Positions 37,701 to 49,080 of a stretch of DNA of 64,000 nt are shown here, piece after piece; positions within the stretch are counted from its first letter, which is position 1, and each line of letters opens with the position of its first letter. The translations under genes and the position numbers were made by a program. The stretch comes from Cyanoderma ruficeps (Eukaryota; Chordata; Aves; Passeriformes; Timaliidae). Where the stretch lies: assembly GCA_008694505.1 (NCBI GenBank), contig VZDJ01007753.1:16589003-16653002 (forward strand), in the 5' to 3' direction. The notes beneath the pieces were generated by a model. It ran no database searches. It was not told the origin of the DNA and saw nothing but the letters and a program-made list of their open reading frames with translations.

Positions 37701-39495
37701 TGTTAGTGTAAATGCACCTCAGACATTTATTCTGGGATTAAGAGAAGAAAGCATTTGAAACCAGCCTTGCTTAACTGGCAAGGTAAGCATTATGTTAGGT
37801 TCATCAGGGTTCAGGGACTGAAGCCCAGAGCTGAGAGGGATTGCTAACAAAGTACTAACAAAGTATAGAAAACAGGAGGCCAAGAGGGAGACTTCCATTC
37901 CTGCTCAGGAGGGACAGTGAGGCTTCCCTCAGGTGTCTGCAGATTAACATCAACATTAACATGGCTAACAAGCAAGAACTAGAAATTCAGCTCCAGCCTC
38001 AAGGAGACAGATGAAATCAGAGCAGTCAGAACCCAGGGCACTGGCTGGCACAGCATTTTAGCACAATCATGAAAGTTATCTGGGACAGACAGGAAAGAAA
38101 GGGGAGAGGGGAAGGCACGTAATACATTGAAGAGCTCACTGAGTACATGGGGTTCCAGAGACACGCTTGGTGAAAACCTCTGTATCACAGGGGGAAGGAA
38201 AGGTGGGATTGGTGGGGGTGTGGTTACTACAGAACCAAGGGAATGCAAGAGATGAGGTTTCCTACAGAAACCTCACAGGCTCTTTTCATTATTTTCTGAC
38301 AAAAATACTGCCAGGGCAAGTCTGTCCTTGACCACCTGCTCACTGACAGGGAAGATTTGGGGACAAATGTGGCAGCAAAAGGCAACTTGAGCTACAGCAA
38401 TTAGGACATTACTAAGTTCAGGATATGCGGAGAGGTAGGAAAGCCACAGGCTTAAACTCTACAGTTTAGGAGAGCAGTCTTCCACTTACTCAAACGAATT
38501 ACCACCTGAATTTCCTGGAAAACAGCCAGGTAGGGGAAAGGTACCTTGAAGACTGGCTGACTCGACTTCCCATGGCATTTGGGAACAAAAAGTGATGTGA
38601 CCAATGCCTTCATGTCTAATAGACGTCAGTTAAACAAACACACGTGCTTCACCACATACAGCTGCTCTGTGTGAGTATGGCCAGCAGATCAGAGCTGGTT
38701 GGGCTGATCAGGCCTCTCCTTGAGGAGTGTCCAGTGCCTACTGGCGCGACGCAGCTCCCCCTTTTCCTCTGCCTGGCACGGGGCTCCAGGGGAGCCTGAG
38801 GCGGTCTAGCTCCGGGCCTGGGAGTGCGCGGCCGAGAGTAGAGGCAACACCGTGGCAGAAGGAGCCCGGCACGGCCGGTACTCACCGGGGGGCAGGAAAA
38901 GCGTCGCCCGGATCCTCCCCTCTCGCACCGGGACTCTCCGCACCCCGTCCCGCAGGAACGCCCGCTCGTGCTGCGCCTGGGCCAGGAGCCGCCCGGGGCG
39001 CTCCCCGTGACCCTCCAACACCTCCAGCTCCAGGAGGAAGGGGCTCTGCACGTCCCGCTTTACCAGCCGCCAGAAAGGCTTCTGGGGCTGCAAAGCCCAG
39101 AGCAGCCCCATGGGCTCCAGGCCGCAGAAGCTGCCTCCCGGCAGCGCAGGGCAGCGGGCGAGGTCCAGCTGCCCGTCGTCGCCCGCCTGGTAGCGGGCAC
39201 TGGCCTGGAAGAGCTCCCCGGTCTCGTCCCGCAAGGATGTCCGCAGCGTGACCTGCTGCCGCGGGCCGAGGCCCTGCACGGCGATGGCCAGCGGCTCATC
39301 GAAGAGGCTGCGGGCGGCAGGCGACAGGCGGACGGAGGGGGCCATGGAGGACAGTCCCTGGGCGGGGGCTGTCCCGGGGCTCCACGCGGGGCTGCGGCTC
39401 CGTGGGGCTGCAGGCGCGGGCCCGGGCCCGGGCAGCCGCCTCTGCCAGGCTCGGCAGCTGGCCCGGCACAGGGAGCGGACACTAACTTGCCACAT
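34752..39495 (-). CDS. Gene B: acyl-CoA thioesterase of the ACOT1/2/4/6 type, C-terminal SKL
   Basis: Enzymes of this type hydrolyse fatty-acyl-CoA to free acid and CoA. Exons are 38886-39495, 37101-37303 and 34752-35357, giving 472 residues, close to human ACOT2 (483). The N-terminal domain contains LFDEPLAI and [11 protein letters not shown]. The hydrolase domain has the elbow [15 protein letters not shown] with Ser283, Asp377 in [11 protein letters not shown] and His411 in [12 protein letters not shown], so the triad is complete. The C-terminus is SSKL, a classical peroxisomal PTS1. Residues 1-50 are Arg-rich without Asp or Glu, like a mitochondrial presequence, and an internal Met at residue 51 aligns with the start of cytosolic ACOT1. 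The donor after exon 2 is the less common CAG|GTTGGT. It could be an orthologue or co-orthologue of any of ACOT1, 2, 4 or 6, so no symbol is given. Confidence 0.93.
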
Positions 39496-40030
39496 GGCTC
39501 CGGGTCGCTCCCGCCTCTGGGGGCGGATTCTGGGGCAGATCCTCGCGGGACCAGGGCCGGGCTTGGGCCCGGAGTGCCTCTGGCACGCCCCGGCGGGGCG
39601 GCGCGGGGCGGTATCTTCCGTGTCCCGGCCGCCTGCTTCTCTCCTGTCTTCCTGGCTGCCTGGCTACCGATTTTCATGCTTCCTTACATGCCTGCCTCCA
39701 CGTCTCCTATTCTGTCTTCCTCCCCGGCTTTGAGAGGGCTCATCCAAAGGCTGCCTAGTCTTTGAAACCCGTCTGGCCTCGGTGAGCTCCTCGATGTCCC
39801 TCCGAGCTCTCCCGGGCGGGGCGGTGGCTGCGGGCAGGAGACGTGGGGAGAGGACGAGCAGGTATGTTGACGAGCCACCGAGCAGAATCGCAGTCGGAAT
39901 TCACTAGACAGGGAAGGGCCGGTGTGGGACAGACCGCACAGACATGGGACAGGTCTGCACGGCACGGCCGAGCTGTGCTGTGCCGCTCAGCCAAGGGACC
40001 GCAGCGAGGGCCACCCCCAGCCGAGGCGGA
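38720..40030 (-). promoter_or_regulatory. CpG island at the start of gene B
   Basis: A CpG-dense block spans exon 1 of gene B and about 500 bp upstream of its ATG (39493-39495). This is where the promoter is expected. No TATA box was recognised. Confidence 0.6.
38877..39503 (-). repeat. 627-bp block shared with gene C exon 1 (copy in gene B)
   Basis: This block matches 45665-46291 without gaps at a constant offset of 6788 bp. By eye I count four substitutions: one in CAGGCGGACGG, two in the GGGCCCGGGC stretch and one in ACTAACTTGCC. The block covers all of coding exon 1, about nine bases of intron at the donor and about eight bases before the ATG. Similarity stops abruptly on both sides. Confidence 0.92.
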
Positions 40031-41688
40031 GAGAAGCCACGCCAGCACTAACTCGCCATTGCTTCTTGTCTGCTTGCCGGCTCTGCTTCTCTGTTCGTTA
40101 CCCCAAGGCATGGGCAAGGTGGGTTATGTCTCCACCAAGCTCTGCATAGCCTAGGCAGCTGCACATCTAGGTGTATTAGGAAGGATGGTCAGGGTGGTCA
40201 GGGATTCAGGAGCAATAAGGGAGGAGCATTTTCACTATTTAGGTAGGTTAGGAAACATCTGGCTCTTGTAGTAATGGATTGTGGAAGGGTTTAAGAAAGA
40301 AAGTAATTCAGTCCATCTTACGCAGAGATGGATCTTCTGATCCAAAAGGAACTGCAGAGGGAGAGCTGTTTCCTGAAACTCCCTGACTCTTCCTGGGAAG
40401 ATGCAGGCAGGGATGCCTCGTGCTCTGAGCTCCTTGTGTCTGTCTTAGAGGTGTGAAAGAGGTGGAGGGATCTAAGCGAATCCTGAGCATTGTCCTAATT
40501 GGAAATATTAAGTGGTCAGAGATATTGGGCAGTCTCAGCAGTCTTTCATTCACCATGGAAGTTACCCTTTCTCTCCAAACAGGTGAGGTGTTTTGTCATC
40601 TAGCATTTGGTATGTTGTCTGGTGTCCAGCCTTGAATGTGTGGCAATTACTCCTATTGTTGAGAACAACACTCTGTGGCTTACACTACTGGATTTGATCA
40701 TGGGCCTGACTATATATGGGAGCAGATGCTAAGGGACAGGGTCCTGGAGGCTTCAACAACATTCCTTCTCCTCCATGATTGGTGACACAAGAGCTATGGA
40801 AGAGTGAAGGTTAGGGGGCCATGTGTCCATCTTCTATGGTCTCCTGTTCTTGCCTGGGCAACCTTGATCCCAAGTTGCTGCAAGCTTTTTTAAGCCTTCA
40901 CCCTGGGAAGAGAAAGTAGTCAAGTTGCAAACCCCACTTCTAAACAAAGCACAGCAAAAGACTCCATGGCTTTCAAATATCAGTCTCTTTATTACAATTC
41001 CCATCCCAGTAACAAAGGTTCAAATGTTCCGCATCATGAGGGAGAAGTTCAAAATGGCTGAAATTCCATAGAAAGCTTTTTTACATGATATCTTGGGACC
41101 AGAAGTATCCACAAGCCAGAGCACTTCCTTCTGAAGGGAAGATGGAAAGAAGGCACAAAAGGCAAATGACCTTTCCCAAGGCTTTAACAGAGACAGCCCA
41201 GAATCCTGGCTATAACAGCCATTCTTACACACTTCCAGCAGCAGAGAGGTCAGAGACTTTTCCGTTTGCAATGTTACATTCACCATAAGAGCAGTGAAAT
41301 TCCTGCTCCAAAATTGTCATTAGGGAGCGCAGTATGACCTGAGGATAGCACATGCATGTAGAGGCCACAGTTACGTGGAAAGCACTGTCAAGTATTAGAG
41401 GAATAGAAACCACCCAAGAAACGTAACTGTACATTTTGCACATGACCTGCTTCATCCAAGACTAATGCAAAACCCACCATTCCTTTTCTTGACACTTGAG
41501 CAAAAAGGTTGAGGGGGAACAGAAAAGGCAAACTCATTTCTTTTCTGTGTTATGGATGTGCAAAGTCATGGAAGATACTGTAGTTGTACTGGCACAGCTG
41601 TGACAAGGTTTGACCTGATAATTGTAGCAGAATTTATCAGATCTGGTTGTTCAAAGTTGTCTGTTGCATGCACATTATTTGTTGCATA
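39496..41688. other. Between genes B and C: promoter of B and 3' UTR of gene C
   Basis: 39496-40030 is the upstream half of the gene B CpG island. 40970-41688 is the probable 3' UTR of gene C. It ends at a - strand AATAAA (40988-40993) and recurs in degenerate form near pseudogene D. The middle part shows nothing recognisable. Confidence 0.5.
40988..40993 (-). terminator. AATAAA polyadenylation signal of gene C
   Basis: On the - strand TAATAAAG lies about 700 bp after the gene C stop codon. The same context (AATTGTAATAAAGA) is retained in the duplicated copy at 47720-47725 next to pseudogene D, which supports it as a real transcript end. Confidence 0.6.
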
Positions 41689-44600
41689 TTAGTTAACAGT
41701 TAAATACTTCTTGAAAAAAGCCTGGACCTGTGACCAAGCATGAACCTGAGCTTTAGAATAAGCCCTGAGCTCCCCACCCAGGACTGCCCGCTTGTGAAAA
41801 ACGGGGTGGCTTCCTATGGGGTACAAAGGGAAAAAAGGAGGGTCTATGCAGTGCCCTGTTCCAGGGTAGGAGAGAATATGAAAATTTTCCTTCCCTTGAG
41901 CCTGCAGAATCTTGCAGACTTCAGTAGCATAATACTCACTTTTGACAACACGGTCATCTTGTCCCACAATGAATAGGAGCTGTGCCTCAGCTTTCTCTAC
42001 TGGGATCCGGCTTTGGTTGCCAGGGGCTCGAAAGGGATCATCAATGACATCAGAATAATCAAGAAACTTGGAATTGGTAGGTTTGGCTTTGTGTTCATAT
42101 AAGGTCACAGTGGGGATGACTTTATCCTTGTAAGAGAAAGGAATACATGTAGCAGCAACAGGGGCATTGAGGGAAGCAACAGCCGTGATGTTCTTCAGGA
42201 AGGCAGCCATGGCAAGGGACACTTCAGCTCCTTTGGAGAAACCGAGCAGGCCAACCCCTGGACCCTGCACCTGGGAAAGAGGAAGAAATGCTCATCAGTG
42301 CTGATCTGAAAACCACAACAGCTGGTTCATGGAGGGGGAGATTGTCTAATGCTGGGAGTTTGCAAAACCACATGAATAAAGTGATGGCAGTTGTTACTTT
42401 TCCTTCTGGACAAATGATAGCCACATCCTCCCACACCCCCTATACTTCCTCCTCACACTGTACTTCAAACCACTCACATGCAGAATGTTCCCTGGTGTTC
42501 TGAAATCAGCCCGGAGTGGGGAGACATGATTTCATCCATCTGAAGACAACTTGTAGGTCACAGATATGAGCTGTTAGTCTTGGACTCTGGCAGATGCTTT
42601 TTACTTTTCACTCTTGAGACTATAGGGCGACATTTGATGGCAACTCATGAAAGCTTTCTCCTGCACACACTTCCCACCTGGTTAAGTCTGATCTGTCTCT
42701 TGGGATGTTGCTTTGTGATCTCTCTCCACCCCTCTTCCAGTGCATATATACCTGCCCCTTCTCTTTCCTAGGACTCGGACACCCAAAATCCTTGGAAAGG
42801 CCAGCCCTGCCAGGTGAGTATTTCTGCAACTTCCTCCAAAGATGACTTGAGCAAAGTGAGAGAGCTTTACAGGAGTGGTTCCTGGAACCCAGAGGAAACA
42901 GGGATGTTCCTACCTGTGGGTGCTGCAGCATATAGTTCACTGCCTCTTCAAAATATTCCAGGTGGAGTTCCTTTGGTTTCTGGGGCAGATCCTCAAATTG
43001 ATAATAAGCTAGGGCCAATGTGGCAAAGCCATGATTGGCCAGCAGGCTTGCTCTGAGCTCTAAAAGACCTCCTCCAAATCCATGTATATCAATGATCCCT
43101 GGAAAGGTGTCTTCTCCTGGAGCAAAGACAAAGATCAGAATTGCCTGAAATGACTCCTTTCAATGTTTCTCTGGTTTGGAATGCATTAAACATACCAGAC
43201 AGGAGCTGCAGGAAAACATCTTTTGGGGAAAAGACATGATCAATCAGCTGTGCAGTGTCAGCCCCTGAGAAAAATTTAGAGTGTGTTGCAGAGGTAAAAA
43301 GTGCAGGAGCAGAACCTCTTAGGTAAGGTGCAAGCCCTTATTTGTTTTAGTAATCAAGCATACTGTGCATTGTGCTTAGGGCCAACAGGCAGAGAGTCTT
43401 TGGTAAAAGAATCTTGTCCCAAATTCTCTTCCTGTTAGTAGCCCTGTAACAACAAGCTCTTCACTTACCACTATAAAAATCCTCAAGGTATCGTGGTTTG
43501 ATAGATGCAATGCAAACTAGAAACTGTAAGCTTTTTTGTTTGTATTGTGGCTTTTTAACATTTGGGATCCCTTGAAAAGCTGTAAGTGACCCAAACCAGT
43601 ACTTTGTTTCTTTGCCAATCATGTCTAGCAGCAGTCAGTATCAAATTCTGCACACTATGCCACAGGTATCTCAGTGGGTGATCAGCAGATCTCTGGATCT
43701 TTCCTTCTCAGGGATGATATTTTCTTCATCCTGGGAGAATCCTGAACCTGTCCAGCCAGTGCAGGGAAGGAGAATGCTTTGCATGTTGCATTCCTTCAGC
43801 CTGATTGCTTTTGGGACTGCAACCTGCAGAAAAGCTCCACAAGCTGCAGGCCAGAGAAGGTGACCCTGGACCTGGTGGAGAGTGGAGAAGACCTAGCTCA
43901 CACCTACTGGCTTCAGGAGAGCCACAGGCCTGAGTGGGCTCATGCCTCCCACCCTTTGAGGATGCCCTTCTACAACAGCCTCACACCCTGCACCACAGTG
44001 GCTCATGCATCTGCAGATAAGGCTGCAGATAATGCTGCAGGTGGAAGGTGGGAATGTGCTGCAGAGGGGTGTCACAGAGGGGAGAAGAGAGAGAGAGCAC
44101 AGCCTCTGTTCACTCTCTGTGTTGGATCAAGGAGAGCCCTGCCATCAAAAGTGCTGCTGTGCTCCTCCTTCAGTGGCTGTTTGCATTTAGGCAACAGCAC
44201 ATCTACTGGCTCTTCATAGGCTGTGAGCACTCAGAGCAGTGGTTGTGTGGTCCAGGGGCCAGGAGTGCAGTTTTCTGTTGCCCATGGCTCAGCTGAGTTT
44301 GGCAGGACTCTGTGGACTTGCACTGAACAAGCCCAGAAAAGGTGGTACAGCTGAATAAGGCTGTGGGGGTGCTCAAGGGAGGTGTGACAATACTGTGGCA
44401 AAAGCCCTTTGAGCTCTCTGCCTCTACATGGCCTTAGGTAATTTGCTGAGAAGTATCCAGCTCCTGAATCTGAATGTGGGAATGCATGGTGTAGAGAGCG
44501 GGCTCAGTCATGATGGGGTATCTCAGTGCAGGACAATTTGAGTGTGGTGAAATCATGGTTGCGAAACACGTCTCCAAACAGAACTAAGAGAAATACTGAC

Positions 44601-46283
44601 TACAGACCTAGCTTAAAGTCTTGCTAAGCTGAAGCTTGTTTGTGGTGGCAGTAGGATGGAGATAAATGCTTTTTATCCTGTGCCTAGGAAACAACTCAAA
44701 GTACCTAGGAAACAATTCAAAGTGCCAGAGAACGTGTGGCAAGGGCTTATCATTTTAAAAAACAAGCAAAAGGTGGAGGTCAGGGGACTCGGAGGAAATG
44801 CACCAGCATTTGATTTATCGTAAGTGCCTCAGCTCAGGAGAAGTGGGACATTTTAGATATTAAGTGTATGCAGGTGGCTTCCTGCCTCTCCTGGTCAGCA
44901 GGAGGGGGTAGAGGTGAAGCAGGGGAGGGAGTCCTGGTCTTGTGGGCGAGATGCTAAGTCTATGAAATCAGCCTTCCCACACCCTGGACTTTGGCAGGGA
45001 AGTCTTGGCATACAGCCAGCAGCTGAGAATATGCTAGACAGGTGGTGTCTTGGGCAATCCTTACATCACAGAAAGGTGCTCTGCACCTTTTCCAGAGCAA
45101 TTAAATAATTGTCTTTTCCTGCTGGAAAGATTTATTCCCTGTAAATGTTCTTGAGCCCTTCCTTTTCCCTCTTTCACAAACTGATGAAGTTCACCCCAGT
45201 ATGGTGGGTCATGGTCACTCTGGTTACTATAGTTAGCTGCAATTGGGGGAGGAGGGAGAAGGATTCCCCAACCCCTCCCAGTAAGAATGCCAGTGACTGT
45301 CACAGAGCCCTTCCCCACCACTCTCTTCTGCAGTTTCTTGCCCAGCAGCTCTCCTGGCACACTCACATTCACTTGCTGTGAATTTCTTCATGATTTTTTT
45401 TGGTTGTTGTTGTTGTTATTGTTGTTGTTTTTTAAACCTCAAGCCTCGGGTAAGAATGGTTATTCCTCTGCCTTCTGCAACCATGTCCTGGCACATGCAT
45501 GGGCAGCTGAATTGGAAAGGACCGTCAGGCTGGTCAATGGCATGGGAGGGATGAGAGAAGGATGGGGGAAAAGATATGGGGCTTTAATGGACTCCTTCAC
45601 AGATGTCATGGAATAACTTTCACTAACAAAACACCGATTTAGAGAAAGCAGGATGGCTTCAGTTGGTACTCACCGGGGGGCAGGAAAAGCGTCGCCCGGA
45701 TCCTCCCCTCTCGCACCGGGACTCTCCGCACCCCGTCCCGCAGGAACGCCCGCTCGTGCTGCGCCTGGGCCAGGAGCCGCCCGGGGCGCTCCCCGTGACC
45801 CTCCAACACCTCCAGCTCCAGGAGGAAGGGGCTCTGCACGTCCCGCTTTACCAGCCGCCAGAAAGGCTTCTGGGGCTGCAAAGCCCAGAGCAGCCCCATG
45901 GGCTCCAGGCCGCAGAAGCTGCCTCCCGGCAGCGCAGGGCAGCGGGCGAGGTCCAGCTGCCCGTCGTCGCCCGCCTGGTAGCGGGCACTGGCCTGGAAGA
46001 GCTCCCCGGTCTCGTCCCGCAAGGATGTCCGCAGCGTGACCTGCTGCCGCGGGCCGAGGCCCTGCACGGCGATGGCCAGCGGCTCATCGAAGAGGCTGCG
46101 GGCGGCAGGCGACAGGCGGATGGAGGGGGCCATGGAGGACAGTCCCTGGGCGGGGGCTGTCCCGGGGCTCCACGCGGGGCTGCGGCTCCGTGGGGCTGCA
46201 GGCGCGGGCCCGGGCCAGAGCAGCCGCCTCTGCCAGGCTCGGCAGCTGGCCCGGCACAGGGAGCGGACACTAACCTGCCACAT
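41689..46283 (-). CDS. Gene C: acyl-CoA thioesterase paralogue without PTS1
   Basis: Exons 45674-46283, 42914-43116 and 41689-42270 join in frame to 464 residues. The elbow [15 protein letters not shown] carries Ser283; Asp377 lies in [11 protein letters not shown] and His411 in [12 protein letters not shown], so the triad is complete. Exon 1 is nearly identical to that of gene B (Leu-Trp for Pro-Gly early in the presequence and Val54Ile). Exons 2 and 3 differ much more (roughly 70% and 55% protein identity by eye). The protein ends KKYLTVN and so lacks the SKL peroxisomal signal of gene B. With its Arg-rich, acid-free N-terminus, mitochondrial location is the simplest guess. No CpG-rich sequence extends upstream of its ATG, so its promoter is unclear. 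It belongs to the ACOT family; substrate preference cannot be told from sequence. Confidence 0.9.
45402..45430. repeat. (TTG)n trinucleotide run
   Basis: A short imperfect TTG/TTA microsatellite followed by a T run, in intron 1 of gene C. Confidence 0.8.
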
Positions 46284-46291
46284 GGCTCCGG
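45665..46291 (-). repeat. 627-bp block shared with gene B exon 1 (copy in gene C)
   Basis: This is the partner of 38877-39503. Here the GC-rich block stands alone in AT-rich surroundings: the intron side continues as CAACTGAAGCC and the 5' side as AGCAACT, with no CpG-rich flank. That contrast suggests the sequence was copied from gene B into gene C rather than the reverse. Confidence 0.9.
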
Positions 46292-47649
46292 AGTTGCTGA
46301 GTACACTGTGTCTGCATTCAAGCTGAGGCTTCTGTTACATATGCAGTTTCCCACACACAGGTGAGGGGAGGGGAATTGAGGCAGGAATGGTGTGGGCACA
46401 CACGTTCTGGGAGATGCCAGATTTGCCTGGAGCCACTGCTGCACCCCAGCCAGCACCCACGGCAGGGCGGGATCATCACAGCTGATCCCCTGACACTGAT
46501 GGAGCATCTCAGCTTAAAGAAGAGAAAGCTCCAGGGACACCTTATTGCCACCTTTCAGCACCTGCAGGAGACCTGTAAAATGGGGACAAATTTATTAGTA
46601 GGGCAACTGCTTTAAACTAAGACAGTTGATACAGATTATACATAAGGTAGAAGATTTTTACAGTGAGGGTGGTAAAACACTGTCCCAGATTGCCCAGAGA
46701 GGCAATGGATGTCCCATGGGCTCTGGGCAATCTGATCTAGTTGAAGATGTCTCTGCCTATTGCAGAGGATATGACATTTGAGGGCTATATGACATTTAAG
46801 GCCCCTTTCAACATGAACTATTCTATGATAGTTGAGGCACAAGACAGCTGGTCTCTCCAGACACTTACTGATGCATAATGTGCTTATCTGCTGTGGTGGA
46901 AGTTCTCTACAGCAGGCCTGCTGGACTGGACACAGGCACAGGCACCGCTGCAGCCCTCCTTCCTGGGTTTCTCCAGCAGGCCCTGTCTTTTTTCCCTCAA
47001 ACTCAGCCAAGCTGCAGGCCTGGGAACATCTCAGGCAGAGACAGCCCCCCTAGCCCAGCGCTGCTCTCCCGGCAATTATTGGAACATGCTATCTTGCATC
47101 TTTTGTGCGATGACAGCACCTGGCATGGCCATGAGCTACTCCAAGATTTATGTTACTCCCTCTCTCCTGCTCTGTCACATTCTCTTCTAGCCCACGCTCA
47201 AAGAGCCTTACCCATGCTAGGGCAGGCCCAGAAGTGTCAGACGGTGCTGCTGATAACATCTCTTATGAAACATGCTGGGCAGGGAAGGGCTACAATGGGG
47301 ACATCCAGGTGCTGAAAATGTGACAGGGCTGAGAGGTAGCTGCTGGCTCAGAGGTTTGCCCCTTGTGTACCAGGCTGGCATGGAAACAGAGAAACAGAGA
47401 AACCCAGGACTGCTGGTTCAGCTGGCGTGGGGCGATGGTGTCCACAAAGGAGGTGGCAGCCTCCAGGTCTGACAGAAGTGGTGCCCCCTGGCCCCTGTTT
47501 TCTCCTCACAAAGCAATTGGGGGTGCTGGTGGCAGTTCATTGTACAAAAATGTTCGGAAGTGACTGTGACTTCTCTGCCGAGGAGGGGCAGGAGGCTCTG
47601 AGGGCCTTTCCACCAACAGGGCCCTTGACCCACCCTGGGATGGGAGAGC
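46292..47649. other. Upstream of gene C: CR1 fragment, otherwise nothing recognised
   Basis: Apart from the CR1 fragment at 46651-46830 I see no gene or repeat. Any gene C promoter must lie here or within exon 1. Confidence 0.45.
46651..46830 (+). mobile_element. CR1 LINE 3'-end fragment (diverged)
   Basis: The order of motifs TTTTTACAGTGAGGGTGGTA, TTGCCCAGAGAGGC and a terminal CTATTCTATGATA follows the CR1 3' end. The copy is short and old, with no coding capacity. Confidence 0.75.
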
Positions 47650-49080
47650 GGTCAAGGTGCAAAAGCTGCTTCTAACCAAAGCACAACAAATGACTATATG
47701 GCTTTCAAATTTCAGACTCTTTATTACAATTCTCACCCCAGTAACAAAGGCAAACAACCTTTCCCAAGGCTGAAATAGGGACAGCCCAGCATCTTGGCTA
47801 TAGCAGCCATTCTTACACACTTCCAGCAGCACAGAGGTCAGAGACATTTCCATTTGCAATGATACATTCACCATAACAGCAGTGAAATCCCTGCTCCAAA
47901 ATTGTCATTAGAGACAATTGTCATTAGATACAATTGGTATGACGTGAGGATAGCATCAGAATAATCAACTTGGAATAGGTGACCTAGGCTTTTTGTTCAT
48001 ATAAGGTCAAAGTGTGGGGGTTTTATCCTTAGTAACAGAAAGGAATCAATGTAACAGTCACAGAGGGAATATTCCTATTGCTTCCTACAATGGGAATGCT
48101 TCCCACTGGGGAAGCAACAGCCATGATGTTCTTCAGGAAGGCAGCCATGGCAAGGGACACTTCAGCCCCTTTGCAGAAACTGAGCAGGCCAACCCCTGGA
48201 CCCTTTACCTGGGAAAGAGGAGGAAATGCTCTTCAGTGCTGAGCTGAAAAGATTAATGGAGGGGGAGATTTGTCTCATGCTGGGAGTTTGCAAAACCATA
48301 CGAAGAATCTGACGGCATCATTTACTTTTTCTTCTGAACAAATGACAGGCATCTTCGACACAATTTTTTTTTTCTATTCCCATGCAAAATGTTCTCGTAT
48401 GATAGCCAAAAGAGAACAAGCACAATGACACCATTTGAACTCTGGTTGCAAGAGAAAAGTAAGAATATTTAGAACTACTCTGGAAACATCTTGGTAGTGG
48501 GAGGCTGTAAGAAGAGATTTGCATTCCCCTATATTGGACAGAGACAGTTTAAGTCAGTTCAGAGATGTACCTGATGCTGCCCAAAGAGGAGGGGCATAAT
48601 TTTGTTTTTATATGTCACTGTCTACTCTGTTATTTATTAGCAATAAATTAAATTAATCTGCTCTAAGTCAAGTCTGTTTTGCCCATGATGTTGGGTAAAA
48701 TATTGATGAATTACTTCCTGTCTTTATCTTGACCTGTAAGTTTTCTCTTCTTAGTTTCTCCACCTCTTCTGTTGCTAAACAGGATTGAAAGAATGGCTTG
48801 GCAGATATCCGACAGCCAGCCAAGGTCACCCCCCACAGCTGGCTACCAGTAAAGGCTTTTTTCTTTATATTTTCTAGACTAAGGATTCATGTGTGGGCAT
48901 GTGGTGACAATTCATGAAAGCTGCTTAAAAAAATGCAGGTATCTCTTCTCCACAACCTCCTCATGTTGTTAGGTCTCAGTCACTCTGAGATGGTGGTATC
49001 TGAATAGTAACTATGCTCTGCCCTTCCAGTGCATATCTGTTTGATCCTTCCCCTTTCCTAGGTGAGCATTCTGGCAGGTG
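47650..49080 (-). pseudogene. Copy D: degenerate ACOT pseudogene derived from gene C
   Basis: 47650-47950 repeats the 3' UTR of gene C, including the AATAAA at 47720-47725. At about 47955 the sequence jumps directly into the first part of exon 3, so about 700 bp are missing, including the codons for the catalytic Asp and His and the stop. The exon-3 remnant up to its acceptor at 48208 has small insertions and deletions (one GGGAATATTCCTATTG-type insert near 48070) that break the frame. Its elbow reads [13 protein letters not shown], with Cys where gene C has Ser. Intron 2 homology continues to about 49075 with a further 42-bp loss. Exons 1 and 2 are not found. Confidence 0.85.

Noticed and set aside
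38968..39765. 265-codon + strand frame antisense to gene B exon 1, repeated opposite gene C exon 1 (45663-46364)
   Set aside because: Its apparent conservation merely reflects the near-identical B/C exon block; composition is that of an antisense shadow.
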